This document shows positions 1-11,865 of a stretch of DNA of 64,000 nt, in pieces. How positions within the stretch are numbered: position 1 is the stretch's first letter; each line of letters opens with the position of its first letter. Source of the DNA: Mesorhabditis belari (taxonomy: Eukaryota; Nematoda; Chromadorea; Rhabditida; Rhabditidae). Where the stretch lies: positions 868,001 through 932,000 of the forward strand of contig CAUEEP010000938.1 of assembly GCA_958450365.1 (NCBI GenBank). Reading direction: 5' to 3'. Both the position numbers and the translations under genes were made by a program. Below the pieces are notes generated by a model. It made no database searches and was not told the DNA's origin. It was given only the letters and a program-made list of their open reading frames with translations.

Positions 1-956
1 ACTATTAGACTGTGCAGAAAGTCTGCAGAACTCTTTTCGTTCCTTTTCGTATCGAAAGACTTTCTCGAGAGCTTAATCTGAAAACCAGGGATGTTCAAAC
101 AGAGCTATATGCTTGTAAATCAATTTAGAGTCAGGCTTAGGCCTGGATTTAGCTCAGGAACTCGTGATAGCTCAGGATTCAGTAAAGTTCGACCAACCAA
201 GATCAAAAGAAGCTAGACCAGAACTGGCTTCTGATCTTGCGTTACCCGGCAAATGTCTTGCTATCAGAGAAACCCTGGATAAAGCTAGGGCTAGGCCAAA
301 AAGCCAAGTGTTAGCTTGACTTTGACTTGTTTCGGTCTAGAAATTGATTGACTTGTCCCTATCCCCCAACTTCCTCTAGATCTTTGTTAAAGTCCCACCG
401 TTTTCTTCCTCATTTTCCCAACCCCATTCACGTCAAGGCCCTAACTCCAAAATGACGATTTTCTAAAGTTTTAGAGAATTTTCTTGTGAACTTTAAGAAA
501 AAAACTTTTGAAAAGGCTTTTGTTTTCAACTAAACTTTAACGGATTTGGATTTTTCAGAAATTCCCAAGTGAGTCATTCATTTTTTTTTTTTTTTTTTTG
601 ATACTGACAATGAGATTAATAACTGAATATCTTAAAAATCGAAAAAATAAATATTTCTAAATTTAAGTTAGCAAAATTTCATTGAAAAGAGTTGAACTTT
701 TAGATAAGTTTAAGCTTTGGAAATGTTTTTGAAGATAGATCTTTTTAAGATGGGAAATTGAAAAAGGAGTAGGCGAATGGCAGTGACAACTTCAACGACA
801 CGTAGATGAAATTACGTGGAATGGAAGGAGTGGGACTTTGCGGGGAAAATATTTACGAATATTGACACTAGTACTGGATTAGTAGTCAATCACTAAAACT
901 CAATAGAATTTAGAAAAGAATTGTTCGAAAAAAAGACAAATAGAAGCATCAAGATA

Positions 957-1221
957 ACTACACTAGGCTACACTAAGCTAAACAGCTACACTAGGCTACA
1001 CTAGGCTACACTAAGTTAAACAGCTACACTAGGCTTCACTAAGTTAAACAGCTACACTAGGCTACACTAGGCTTCACTAAGTTAAACAGCTACACTAGGC
1101 TACACTAAGCTAAACAGCTACACTAGGCTACACTAAGCTAAACAGCTACACTAGGCTTCACTAAGTTAAACAGCTACACTAGGCTACACTAAGCTAAACA
1201 GCTACACTAGGCTACATTAGA
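957..1221. repeat. Minisatellite of CTACACTAGG-type units
   Basis: About 260 bp made of alternating units built on ctacactaggct, cactaagct and aaacag, with aggcttcactaagtt variants. The repeat order is irregular, as in an array grown by unequal exchange. No reading frame is conserved. Confidence 0.9.
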
Positions 1222-2664
1222 TACTAAAGGCATCATGATGGACAGTAGACAGTTTCATTCCACAGTTTATATAGGGTTTTAAACTCGTTTTAATGCAGAG
1301 AAATGATTCTAATGAATGAATGAAATGAAACAAATGAATCAAATAGAGTAAACTAAACAAAAGCCAAAACTTGAAAAGATAAAAGGGATAAATAGCTGCT
1401 TCACATTGCTAAAGATACCAAATGTTTTACCAATCGTTTTGCTAATCGTTTTCTATATTCTAAAAAAAAGAATACTTAACTTTCACTAGCTTAACTGGTA
1501 GTTAAGCTCTTGGAAACGAGAAAAAGCTCTTGGAAAGTTTCTTTCTTGGAAATTTTTTTGGATAAAACTTCTCAAGAAATATATTGGAATTGCAATAAAA
1601 TTTTCCCCGAACTTGGCTTTCATTTGGACCAAGTGACCGAGGGAAATTGAGAACAGTAATAAAATTGCACGAGAAAACATAAATTGGAGAAAAATTGGAA
1701 ACAAAATTGGAGAAAAAATTGAGAATTTTCGAACAAATTTTCGATAATCCAATAAGGAAACGAACTCTAAAAGAAAAAAGAAAAAGGAAAAAGAAAAAAT
1801 GAAAAAGTTGGATGATCGTAAAGATGTACTCTATCTTCTTAAGGATCATTTCTTAAGTTTAGTATCAAATTTTTTTTTCATCCGGAATTGTCAACGGAAT
1901 AGCCAAGGTCAATGATTTAATTGATTTCATTTAATTGATTTCATTTCATTTAATTGATTTCATTTCATTTAATTGTTAACTAGCTGTATAGAGGAAACTT
2001 TTAGCTTTTATTTCATATCAAATAAAGATTAGTTTCATTTCACAGTTTATATAGCATTTTACACCCTTTTGAATGCAGAGAAATGATTCTAATGAATGAA
2101 TGAAATCAAATCAAAATAAATAAATCAAATAAAGATTTGATTTGACTAAATAATCATGAGAAAATTGAGAAAATTGAGGAGAAAAAAGGAAAAAACAAGG
2201 ATTTCTCTTTTATTTTGCAGATGGCTTAAAAGAAAAAGATATCCAGGAATGAAAGTTTAAAACACAAAGATATCCAGCAATAGAAAGCTTAAAACAAAAA
2301 GATATCCAACAATAGAAAGCATAAAGTTTATTCATTCGCAAATTTCTCAAGAACTTTTAAGACTTCTTCAGGAAATTTATGCAAATTGAGGTCAAAAATG
2401 AGAGTTCATTTTATAGAGTGAAATGGGTTGTGGGTAATTGCATTTAAGGAAAAAAAAGCCGAACAAATGAATTCACAAATGAATTCACAAATGGAAAAGC
2501 GCTCACCGATACAACTAGAAAAGTTCACAGCTTGATCATTGATGTTGAGTGGAATTTCTTCAAGAAATCTATTCGATTAAGGTCTTTATTTGGTCGTTTA
2601 GATAAATTGTGAGCATTTAAATAATTGAAAAGACTTTTTTTTATACTGCTCATAACTTTCGACT

Positions 2665-2887
2665 TACCGTATTTTCTCTAATAGTAGTGCACCCCAGCGA
2701 GCCGAGTTGATGCCTATTTTACGGCTTTCAAAGTTTTCCCAGAAGCTCAACACTCTAATCCCCCACAAGATCTCATTGACAGCTAAATTTTCCGCCCCCA
2801 CATCGATAGGTTCTGATAAGCGGTTCTCGAGATTTCGAGGAACTTAGGCGACGCTCATCGTGCACTACTATTAGAGAAAATACGGTA
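2665..2887. mobile_element. Miniature inverted-repeat element with pogo-like termini (copy 1)
   Basis: The left end reads taccgtattttctctaatag and the right end is its reverse complement, followed by TA. The 223-bp element has no coding capacity. The terminal core ctctaatagtagtgca is shared with the transposase-bearing element in the phospholipase A2 intron (about 33757-35276) and with the copy at 56968-57432, so it is probably a non-autonomous member of that family. The TA target site fits Tc1/mariner/pogo transposons. Confidence 0.75.
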
Positions 2888-5117
2888 TTCGATTGGTAAT
2901 ACGGTAATTTCAATGTTAGGCTCGAATTTCACCAAAAAATTATTCAAAATCAGTAAACTCTAAATAAAATCATCGTTCAAAGACTCTATTTGAAAAATAA
3001 AAAAAAAGAAAAATAAAATCGCAAGCTAAAAAAGATTCAGAATCTTTTTTAGCTTGCAATTTAATTTTTCACTAAACTATTGGCGATAATTAGATAGATT
3101 TAAGCTATTTTAGGTTAAATCTCTTTAGTTTAAACAAGATTGAAATAATATAAAATGATGAAATAATAAATATGAAATAATAAATATCTTATTAATCTTA
3201 ATAGAATGACACTCGCCTGAGTCCTCGAAATATTGACTTTAGATCCCTCTTGTGGGGTTTAACTACCCCACAAGAGTCTAAAAAGTCTAAAAACTACTAA
3301 TATTTAATTTAGATTATTTAGAAAAGCCAGTAAAATTCCGAACGCTAAAAAAAAGTATAATGGTCCCCCACATGGATATTTTTTTTTTTTTTTGAAGATT
3401 CAAAGAGCTGGTAAGAAAATAATTTCACTTTTAAACGTGTTTTTTTTGTACGTTTTCCGATAAAGGGTCATCATTTAAAATAGTTTTTGAGTTTAATAGT
3501 TTAAATAGTTTAAAGAAATTGTTTAAAACGAACTCTAAAGTTTTGATTTTTTGACTAATCTGGTCGCTCCTTACCGGGCTTTTGGATCGGTCAATTTTGA
3601 GGGGTTGAAAAATAGAACGACATTTCATTCTAATACACCATTATATATTAAATATATTAAATAAACAGTATATTAAAATAAAGAGAACATCCAACATCAT
3701 CGAGACATTCATTGGCTAGATGAGGTGAAAGCTTTCATGTCGGAATTGAGAAAATGAGATGGGTGATGGGTTTATAAAGTTTTTTTTTTATTAAGCTAAA
3801 AACTAGTCTATCACGTAATGATGAAAAGAGAGAGAGAGAGAGAGTTGTTCTCAGAAATTCTGATCATTCTTTGTGATCTTTGGAATCTCGGGATCTTTTT
3901 TGTTCAACAAAAACCATCAAATGACTGGATACTCCCGGAAAATCTCATTGCTCTCTAAAAGTTGGACCTAGTATGGACCAGTTTCTTAACGTAATCAGTA
4001 GATGTCAACCATAAGCCTTGAAATTAGTTTGACACAAAGCTCAGAAAGCTCAGGGCCAAGTCCAGATCTGGGACCTAGTATGGATCTGGACTTGGCCCAG
4101 ATTCTAGGCCGGATTTCAAAGTTCAAAGAGCTATTTAGCGTTTAAAATCTAGCTAAATGGAATGAACACCAAATGGAGAACATTTTTGCTAAATCTAGCA
4201 AATGTTCTTTTGTTTTTGTAAACTATTTTTGTACACTAGTTACTTTTTTTGACGGTAATCTATTTTTCTAATGACGCCAGTCGGTTTCTCGACCTTGAAA
4301 TGGATTATCTTTGAATTTTGAAGTAAAAAAATTATAGTTTTATGAGTACCACATAGTTTTTTTTTGCAAAAACTTTATCTACTCAAAACTAGCTGAATTT
4401 TGGCTTGCTTTATAGCCAGAGTATGCCGGAGTAATTAGTTTTTTGATATCTTTATTTAGCGCTGAGATATATGCGTTTTTCGAAGCTAACGACACTGCAA
4501 AATACCCACGGAGGTGTTTAGGAAAAGTTGCTAAATTCAAACTTGCTAAATTTTGCTATTTTCTTGATGAAACTTCGAAAAGAAGATTCATATTGTTTGC
4601 TGAAATTTCACTCATGTACATTTGAGTAAGATCAGTGACGTTTCAATCAGTGATTGAAACGATCAGTGACCCAATTTGTCACTTACTCATCGATCTGAAT
4701 GAAGTAACATCTGAGTAAGATCGAGAGTTTTCCACGTGAGTTCTTCCTTTCTTTCCCCTTTCTTCTCAATTTCATTTATCCATTGTGACGTGTCTTCTTT
4801 TCTTTTGTTTTTTTCGACTTTTCCCTATCTATTCAGTTATTCGAATGTGCCGATTTCATGAATAAATAATCATTTCCTTTACTTTACTGTGTACGAAAGA
4901 AACTTTTTACTCATCTTTCTTTCAAAAGAGAAACATTAATAATAAGAAAAGAATCAAGAAAATGAAAAATATGATTCAAAAAATATAACAACATATCTAA
5001 AAAGCTAATGTTCTAGTTTTGAGAAGATCTCTCAATTCAGCTCACTCAATTTTGTGTAATCAAAAATATTTTACATGAAAGCTATTTAGCATTGAATGGG
5101 GATTTTCTTGACTAAGC

Positions 5118-5600
5118 TTTTTCTGTAGCTTTTTCTTTATTCTATTAAACTATCCAGAAAGTCTTTTTTGTTCCTTTTCATATTACCGTTTAAGAATAAC
5201 AAATTCACCAATGAACCTATGGTTTTTGAGAAAAATTGGTAAAACCACTCTAGCACGAAGGGAAAATCACTAGCTTTGAGTTAAAAATAGCTTTTAAAAA
5301 TATTTATTGTTTTTTTTCGAGAAAAGAAGTGAACAGAGCAAAATAAAGGGCAGTTTTCCGGCTTTTTTAGAAAACAATTTCGCGGTTGAACGGTTGCTTT
5401 TACTTTGAATGGCCAGGGGAAAAGCCCATAAATTTTGCGCCTACTCTTCTCAATTTTTTATTTATGACTAAAATAGGGTATTTTTCAGGAGAATAGACTA
5501 TTAGGATATCGTTTTTTTGAAAAATAAATCCTCATCTAGAAAAACTACGGTAAAATCTCTGCACTTTAGCTATTAGGCTGTCCAGAAAGTCTTTTCGTTT
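5118..5600 (-). repeat. Dispersed repeat block, inverted copy of 10580-11050
   Basis: This block reads as the reverse complement of 10580-11050 with scattered differences, including the landmark runs ctctgcactttagctatta and gaacagagcaaaataaaggg. Part of it recurs directly at 11190-11540. It contains a degenerate copy of the gactttctggacagcctaat terminus of a mariner-like element. It looks like transposon-derived sequence, not a gene. Confidence 0.75.
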
Positions 5601-6095
5601 TTTCCTTACTTCCGTTTAAAATCAATAAATGCACTAATTGAACTACTTTTTATTTCATTAGAAAAGCCACTTATTCTTTTGCAAAATAACATTAAAAAAG
5701 GTTTAAAATGTCTTATGTCTGGACGTTTTTTGAGAGCCTGAAATCGGGTAGTCAAAAAGGTGGCTCAATGGCGGGGTTTAGAGACTTTAGTTAAGGAAAT
5801 CTATTCTCGTATCAATAGATAAAAGATAAAGCATAAAAAGTTAAGTATATAGCCAAATTTTCAGAGAAATTCATTCAGCTTATCTCTTCTCTAGAGGTTT
5901 TTATAGATTTTTATGACAAAATAAGTTTAAACTCACGATTTTGCTCGAAGTGAATCGAAATTGACTTTAAAAGATGGGAAATTGAACGATAAACACTTTT
6001 TATTTAGATTAAATCATAGATTAATTAGTGAATTTGTGATTTTTTCAATGGAAATCTGAAAAGAAACGAAAAGATTTTTTGGACAGCCTAATAAT
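5571..6095. mobile_element. Mariner-type miniature element
   Basis: The left terminus is attaggctgtccagaaagtc and the right terminus is its near reverse complement (ttttttggacagcctaat), each flanked by TA. The roughly 520-bp interior has no transposase. Related solo termini are seen near 1-60, 10568-10600, 11005-11030, 52530-52575 and 61795-61835, so this family is spread across the window. Confidence 0.7.
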
Positions 6096-6487
6096 ACTTG
6101 CTGGCTCGTGTTTTTGCTTTTTTTAAACTTTTTATAGACATATCCAGTTCGGATTTGATCTTATTCAAAAGTAAATATTCGTCCACGTTAAATATTATCT
6201 ATATTTTCTTAATATTATCTATATGAGACACATCTATCAAATGTGCTGTGTTCTGAGACTTTGAGACAGCCCTACGACGTATTCCCAATCATTGAAAAAG
6301 GTAAAACAATTTACAAAACATATAGTAATTTGATAATTTGATTATCTATCAAATCATTGCCATACGAGCATTTTTATGCAAGTCAAGAAGCCCTTTTTCT
6401 ATCCATTATTGTTAAAACCGAATTATCTAAGAGTAACGAATGAAAAAAATAAGCAAATGACTTTACGTAACACAACAAACAACACGT

Positions 6488-6615
6488 AATTCTGCAGTGC
6501 TGCAATCCAATGACTGCAATTCTGCAGTGCTGCAATCGAATGACTGCAATTCTGCAGTGCTGCAATCGAATGACTGCAATTCTGCAGTGCTGCAATCCAA
6601 TGACTGCAATCCCAA
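6488..6615. repeat. 30-bp tandem repeat, four units
   Basis: Four near-identical 30-bp units carry the core tctgcagtgctgcaatc, at 30-base spacing from position 6491. Because 30 is a multiple of three, all frames stay open and produce repetitive open frames on both strands; these are not genes. Confidence 0.95.
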
Positions 6616-8210
6616 ATCCAATGACGTCTTTCCTACCATTTCCCGATTGTTTTCCCCTTTCATTTAATCATTTAAAATCCTTTCCCTTTTGATCCATCCA
6701 TTCCAATCGGTCCCATCTGTTCTCCCATTTTCTCTTTACTACTTTTATTCACTTTTCCCCAGATTTCGAAAAAACTTTTCGAAGCCAATCAAATTGAAAT
6801 CCTTGTGGACAATCTATATATGGAAAGAGTACTAAATAGTAATAGCGAAAATTTAGAAAAAGGTCGGCTTTGTCGGCTATAGTCGGCTTTGGGAGGGTTT
6901 TGAATTACCCAATTCAGTTGAATAAAAGCAACATTTTGTGAGAGATCAAATAGAACAAATGACAAAGCAAAAGGTTAACTGAATATTCATTCTTCTTATA
7001 CGAATAGTTGTTTTGTCGGCAAAGCTTTCAGGATAAAATTTTCCGGGATGCACACTAATTGCTCTTCTCAATTGTGGAGAGAGATCCGTAAAGGGAAAAG
7101 CTCTACTTTCCAATGAAGAAACAAGTAAGGAAATAAAGATTTTTAAAAAAATTGTTATTATGCAAAGCTTATGAAAAATTTTAAGAAAAAGAAAGAAAGA
7201 AGAAAAAGAAAGAAAGAAGAAAAAGCTAAAGAAAAAGAAACGTTTCTAGATTTGAAAAGAAGTACTCAAGTCAAAAGTTTGAGTTAAAAGAACTGGAATG
7301 CTTTTAAGCCAAAATTCTTATCAAATTCACTACTTTTAATGATTTTCGTCTTCAAATTCAATCTCTGAACATCGAATACCCATCAAAAACATATTTCGAT
7401 AGACTGAAAGATAAAAGAAACGAGGAAAATTCGACGCCGAACTCGAAACGAATTGTGGTTTCTGAATATGAAAGCCAAAAACCTGAGAGATGTGAAATTT
7501 TCGCAAAGGGGCGTGGTTTAGAAAAGAGGAAGACAAAAGAGAGTGGAAGGGTACGGTAGGTGAAGTGGATGGGAAATGAAGTGCAGTGAAGAGGACGATG
7601 ACGTGAGGTCGAATTTGTCCTCTCTATCTCTTCTCTTCTACTCCACCCCCATCTCTCTTCTCTTCAATGAATTCACTTCTCGATTTATCACTTTTGTGTA
7701 GGTGGGAACGAAATTGGGCAATTCTGATTCCATTCCTGAAGTCAACAAAGTCAACAAATGATTAGATTTGCTAGCTGATCGAAAACTGGCCACGAGTCTA
7801 ACTAAAGAATAGCATTCCAATTGATCATAAGAACAGACAAAGCTAGAAAAAGCAAGGCCAGATGTTGGCCAGAGTCAGATGCAAGCCAGGCTAGCAGGAA
7901 AACCAGAAAAAGATAAGTTAACCTTTTGAACAAGTACAACAAGTTAATGTCTAAAGACCGGATTTCTTTGCCAGATGTGGACCATTTCAAACAACAAGCT
8001 GTCGATTTTTGAAAGATCACAAAAACACAAAATAAGCCAAAGACATGAAACGGACGGAACTCAGGGGCGGAATCCCACACGCACCGAGGTTCGGACCAAA
8101 TGCGCAACGACAACCGCTCTCGGGTTGTGCCAGTCTAGTTAACTTACTAGGAAGAGATCAGAGAACGATCTTATGACAAATCTTTGAAAAACCTATCTCT
8201 TATGAGGAAG

Positions 8211-9607
8211 CCCTGCGCCAGACGGCGAGCGATTATGCAGCCGCACAAAGACCGCATAAAGAACACCTAACGGTCTCTTTACAAAGGATTTTCTTTTGTT
8301 CTGCAACCATTGTTCAAATGAGATATGAAGCCAAAAGTTTCTATTCGGGGATTTTCGAGGTCGCGGAAGCGATTGGCGGGGGTTTGTTGTTTTGTTGTAT
8401 CTCTAATTTGTGCTGATCTTGAGCTATTTTTCTGTATTTTAGCTTCAAATGGTTATCGCGGCGGGGGATAACCCATAAGTATCTGACTTCCGCTGTGTGA
8501 TCGAGTATTGTGCAATTTTGATCTCACCTCTGGATAAATATTCATTTTCCGTAATAACAGCAACTCTTGCAAAATAACAAGGCTCACTAGTCAGTCCAGA
8601 AAAAGCTACTCTCGTTTGTTTCCCGTGGAACATTCATAATTCATTCTCGCTTTATCACTTTGTGTGTAGGCGTTTTTTGAATTCTGATTTCATTTTTGAG
8701 TTATTTATAGTTATTTATAGGTATTTTGAAGTGAAACAGCTTGAAACGGTGCACCAGAAGGGGTACGCTTACCCATTTTCATGCACAAATTAAAGCTCTA
8801 TCACTTATGCACTCATTTTGAAACGCATTTTGAAATTTTTACAATTTTCGCTCTTTTACCCATTTTTTAAGATTTTTTTTTAATATTATAAGGTCAAAGA
8901 AATAGTTTGAATAAAAATTTGCGCGTAAAACAATCGCAATTTCCTTGCTGAATCAGATCGTTTGCAGAAATTTCGAAAATGTTATGTAAACAAAAGAAAT
9001 CTCATCTTTAATCTCACTCGAATCTATTGAATTTCACAAAATTTTGCTTTTTCGAGTGTCTATTTGTTTGGAGATAAAGAAAAAAATGAAGAAAAATGAA
9101 GAAAAATGACCTAGTTCAAATAAAATTTGATCTACTTGGGGGGAAATGAGGGGAGTGGGTTGTGAAATTGTTGTGAAATTGTTGAAAAATTTTGTTTTAT
9201 CTTATAAGATCAACGGAAAGAGTTGCAATGTGGAATGGGTTTTGAAATCATGCGTTTTTGTTTATTAAAACGTTTTTTTGCTTTTTCAAACACTATCGTA
9301 ATCCTTTAGTTTTATCTAATCTACCTAATTTTGATTTGATTTCATTTGAAAGTTTACGAAGGATACCGAAAGAAAAATCGGGTAATTTGGTTAACAATTA
9401 GAAGCAAGATTACGGTAGCTTTACGGTAAGTTGATACGATTTAGAAACCGCATAACATTGAGGATAAGAATTAACTTCTTGAACTAACTAACTTGAGGAT
9501 AAGAACTAACTTCTGATTCTGATAATGAATTGTGCGTTTTTTCCTTTATAAAGAGACCGTAAGGTGTTCTTTGTGCGGCCGCCTAATCGCTCGCCGTCTG
9601 GCGCAAG
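8211..9607. repeat. Inverted-repeat pair enclosing 1.25 kb
   Basis: The segment 8211-8286 and the segment 9541-9607 are reverse complements over about 70 bp; both carry gccagacggcgagcgatta and the run agaacacctaacggtctctt in opposite orientation. A third partial copy (cgctcgccgtctggcgc) lies at 9745-9765. The enclosed DNA shows no transposase. This may be a non-autonomous transposon with long terminal repeats or two independent insertions. Confidence 0.65.
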
Positions 9608-10579
9608 GGTTTTCGGTAAGAGGAGCGTTTTTCCCTTTTGGTAAACGATCTGTACATTACGGAAAACCTGGATTCTGGCAAACCCTTACGCCGGTTTGGG
9701 GATGAGAACAAGCCGATTTGGAAACTGAAACAAATCGAACAGAATCGCTCGCCGTCTGGCGCGGGGCTTTTCGGTTGGTCGGTTCCAAAACAAGGTTTCA
9801 GTAAAAAGTCCCCCATTTGTCCACTTTTTTCCACTTCCTTTTATTGTTTTCATTTTTAAAAAGAAACCCCAATCTAGAGAAGCTCTAGATTGGGGTTTCG
9901 TTTTTTTTTCTCAAATAAAAACGTGCTTGAGTTGGAATTGACGTGGAAATTCTCTTGATTCAAAAAGAGTTTGAATATATTTAGTTTTTGTTCATTCATC
10001 AAGGTTTTTCTAGAGAAAACTGTCAAAATCAGCACTTTGTTGATGATTTTCATAATTAGCAACAAATGAAAGAGATTTAACTTGATCTTTAGATCTTTAG
10101 ATCTTTAGAGATCAGGAATCTTTAGAGATCAGGAATCTTTAGAGTTTTCGATCAAATGTTTACTTTGGTCATAAAAATCTACCGATTCTTTGAAAAATCA
10201 AAACTTTTCGGTTTTTTTTCTTCTGGAGATGAATGGGTGAAAGTTTTAAAAAAGAAGCGATGATCTCAACTGATAAAGGAATGGAAGAGAATCAATCTTT
10301 TGACGGGGACTTTCTTTGAAAACACCCTAGGGACGCCCAATCAAAAGAACAAAAGTTTTTTTTCGTTTAAAAGCTGTGACAAATTTTTGTGGTTTCAGCT
10401 TTATCAAAACATTTTTTCAGCTAAAGTGTAGAGATTTTACCATAGCTTTTCTACATGAGGATTTATTTAAAAACTAACTCTAATAGTCTATTCTCCTGAA
10501 AAATACTCTAACGAAATAAACCGTAGTTCAATTGATGCATTTATTGGTTTTAAACGGAAGTAAGAAAGAAACGAAAAGA

Positions 10580-11540
10580 CTTTCTGGACAGCCTAATAGC
10601 TAAAGTGCAGAGATTTTACCGTAACTTTCTAGATGAGGATTTATTTTTCAAAAAAACCGATATCCTAATACTCTATTCTCCTGAAAAATACTCTATTTTA
10701 GTCATAAATAAAAACTTGAGAAGAGTAGGCGCAAAATTTATGGGCTTTTCCCCTGGCCATTCAAAGTAAAAGCAACCGTTCAACCGCGAAATTGTTTTCT
10801 AAAAAAGCCGGAAAACTGCCCTTTATTTTGCTCTGTTCACTTCTTTTCTCGAAAAAAAACAATAAATATTTTTAAAAGCTATTTTTAACTCAAAGCTAGT
10901 GATTTTCCCTTCGTGCTAGAGTGGTTTTACCAATTTTTCTCAAAAACCATAGGTTCATTGGTGAATTTGTTATTTTTAAACGGAAATATGAAAAGGAAGA
11001 AAAAAGACTTTCTGGATAGTTTAATAGAATGAAGAAAAAGCTACACTTTACTTAAGAAAATCCCCTTTCAATGCCAAATTGGTTTTAGGAATTTTTCTCA
11101 AAAACCATATATTCATTCGTGAATTTGTTTGAAAAGACTGACGAAAAGAAAAAGAAAAAGATGAAAAGAAACGAAAAGACATCAACCAAATAGCTAAAGT
11201 GCAGAGATTTTACCGTAGCTTTTCTAGATGAGGATTTATTTTTCAAAAAAACTATACCCTAATAGTCTATTCTCCTGAAAAATACTCTATTTTAGTCATA
11301 GATAAAACTTGAGAAATAGGCGCAAAATTTGCGGGCTTTTCCCTTGGCCATTCAAAGTAAAAGCAACCGTTCAACCGCGAAATCGTTTTCTAACAAAGCC
11401 GGAAAACTGCCCTTTATTTTGCTCTGTTCACTTCTTTTCTAGAAAAAAAACAATAAATATTTTTAAAAGCTATTTTTAACTCAAAGCTAGTGATTTCCCC
11501 TTCGTGCTAGAGTGGTTTTACCAATTTTCTCCCAAAATAT
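10580..11540 (+). repeat. Two direct copies of the dispersed repeat block
   Basis: The block at 10605-10945 is repeated directly at 11190-11530. Shared landmarks are gcagagattttaccgta, gatgaggatttatttttc, aaagtaaaagcaaccgttca and gaaaactgccctttatttt. A short piece (gaaaactgcccttt) also appears at 12822-12836 inside the ion-channel intron. The first copy is inverted relative to 5118-5600. Confidence 0.8.
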
Positions 11541-11865
11541 TTACCTCAAGCGATTCAGATATTTCAAAATTGTCGTGCTTTTTGACGTGCTAATCGCAAA
11601 GCTAAAACGCAAGCTAAAACTATATATTTCAAAAATATCGAACTGAAAAAAGAATCACAGATTCAAGAGATTTGCAAATAAATAAGAGATGAGCAAAAAC
11701 AAAGAAAAAGAAAAGAAACACCGAGATTTACAAAATAGCAGAATTGTTATAGTAGATGGTTTTGAAAGGAAGAAAAAAAAAGCTTAAATTAACAATCAGT
11801 TATTGAAAACAATCAAGGATATCAATTTTGAAGCTCTTTTTTTTTGTTTTTCATTTTTCTATACC

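Larger units (their letters stand above)
1..11865. other. Repeat-rich stretch with no supported gene
   Basis: I found no spliced or unspliced coding sequence with a recognisable family here on either strand. Open frames are short, low in complexity or run through tandem repeats. The stretch holds tandem arrays, a mariner-type and a pogo-type miniature element, a pair of 70-bp inverted repeats and a roughly 470-bp block present in both orientations; these are listed separately. The right end is the 3' flank of the ion-channel gene. Divergent single-copy genes could be missed by eye. Confidence 0.6.

Noticed and set aside
110..150. Telomere-like TTAGGC motif or DNA-elimination break site
   Set aside because: Only a single ggcttaggcc-type match, with no tandem telomere repeats; not distinguishable from chance.
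6383..6692. Open frames on both strands over a repetitive region
   Set aside because: They are read-through of a 30-bp tandem repeat, whose length is a multiple of three; protein repeats have no family resemblance.
9864..9910. Hairpin (aaaccccaatctagag / ctctagattggggttt) with a T-run, like a bacterial terminator
   Set aside because: A eukaryotic setting with no gene ending here; more likely a repeat remnant.
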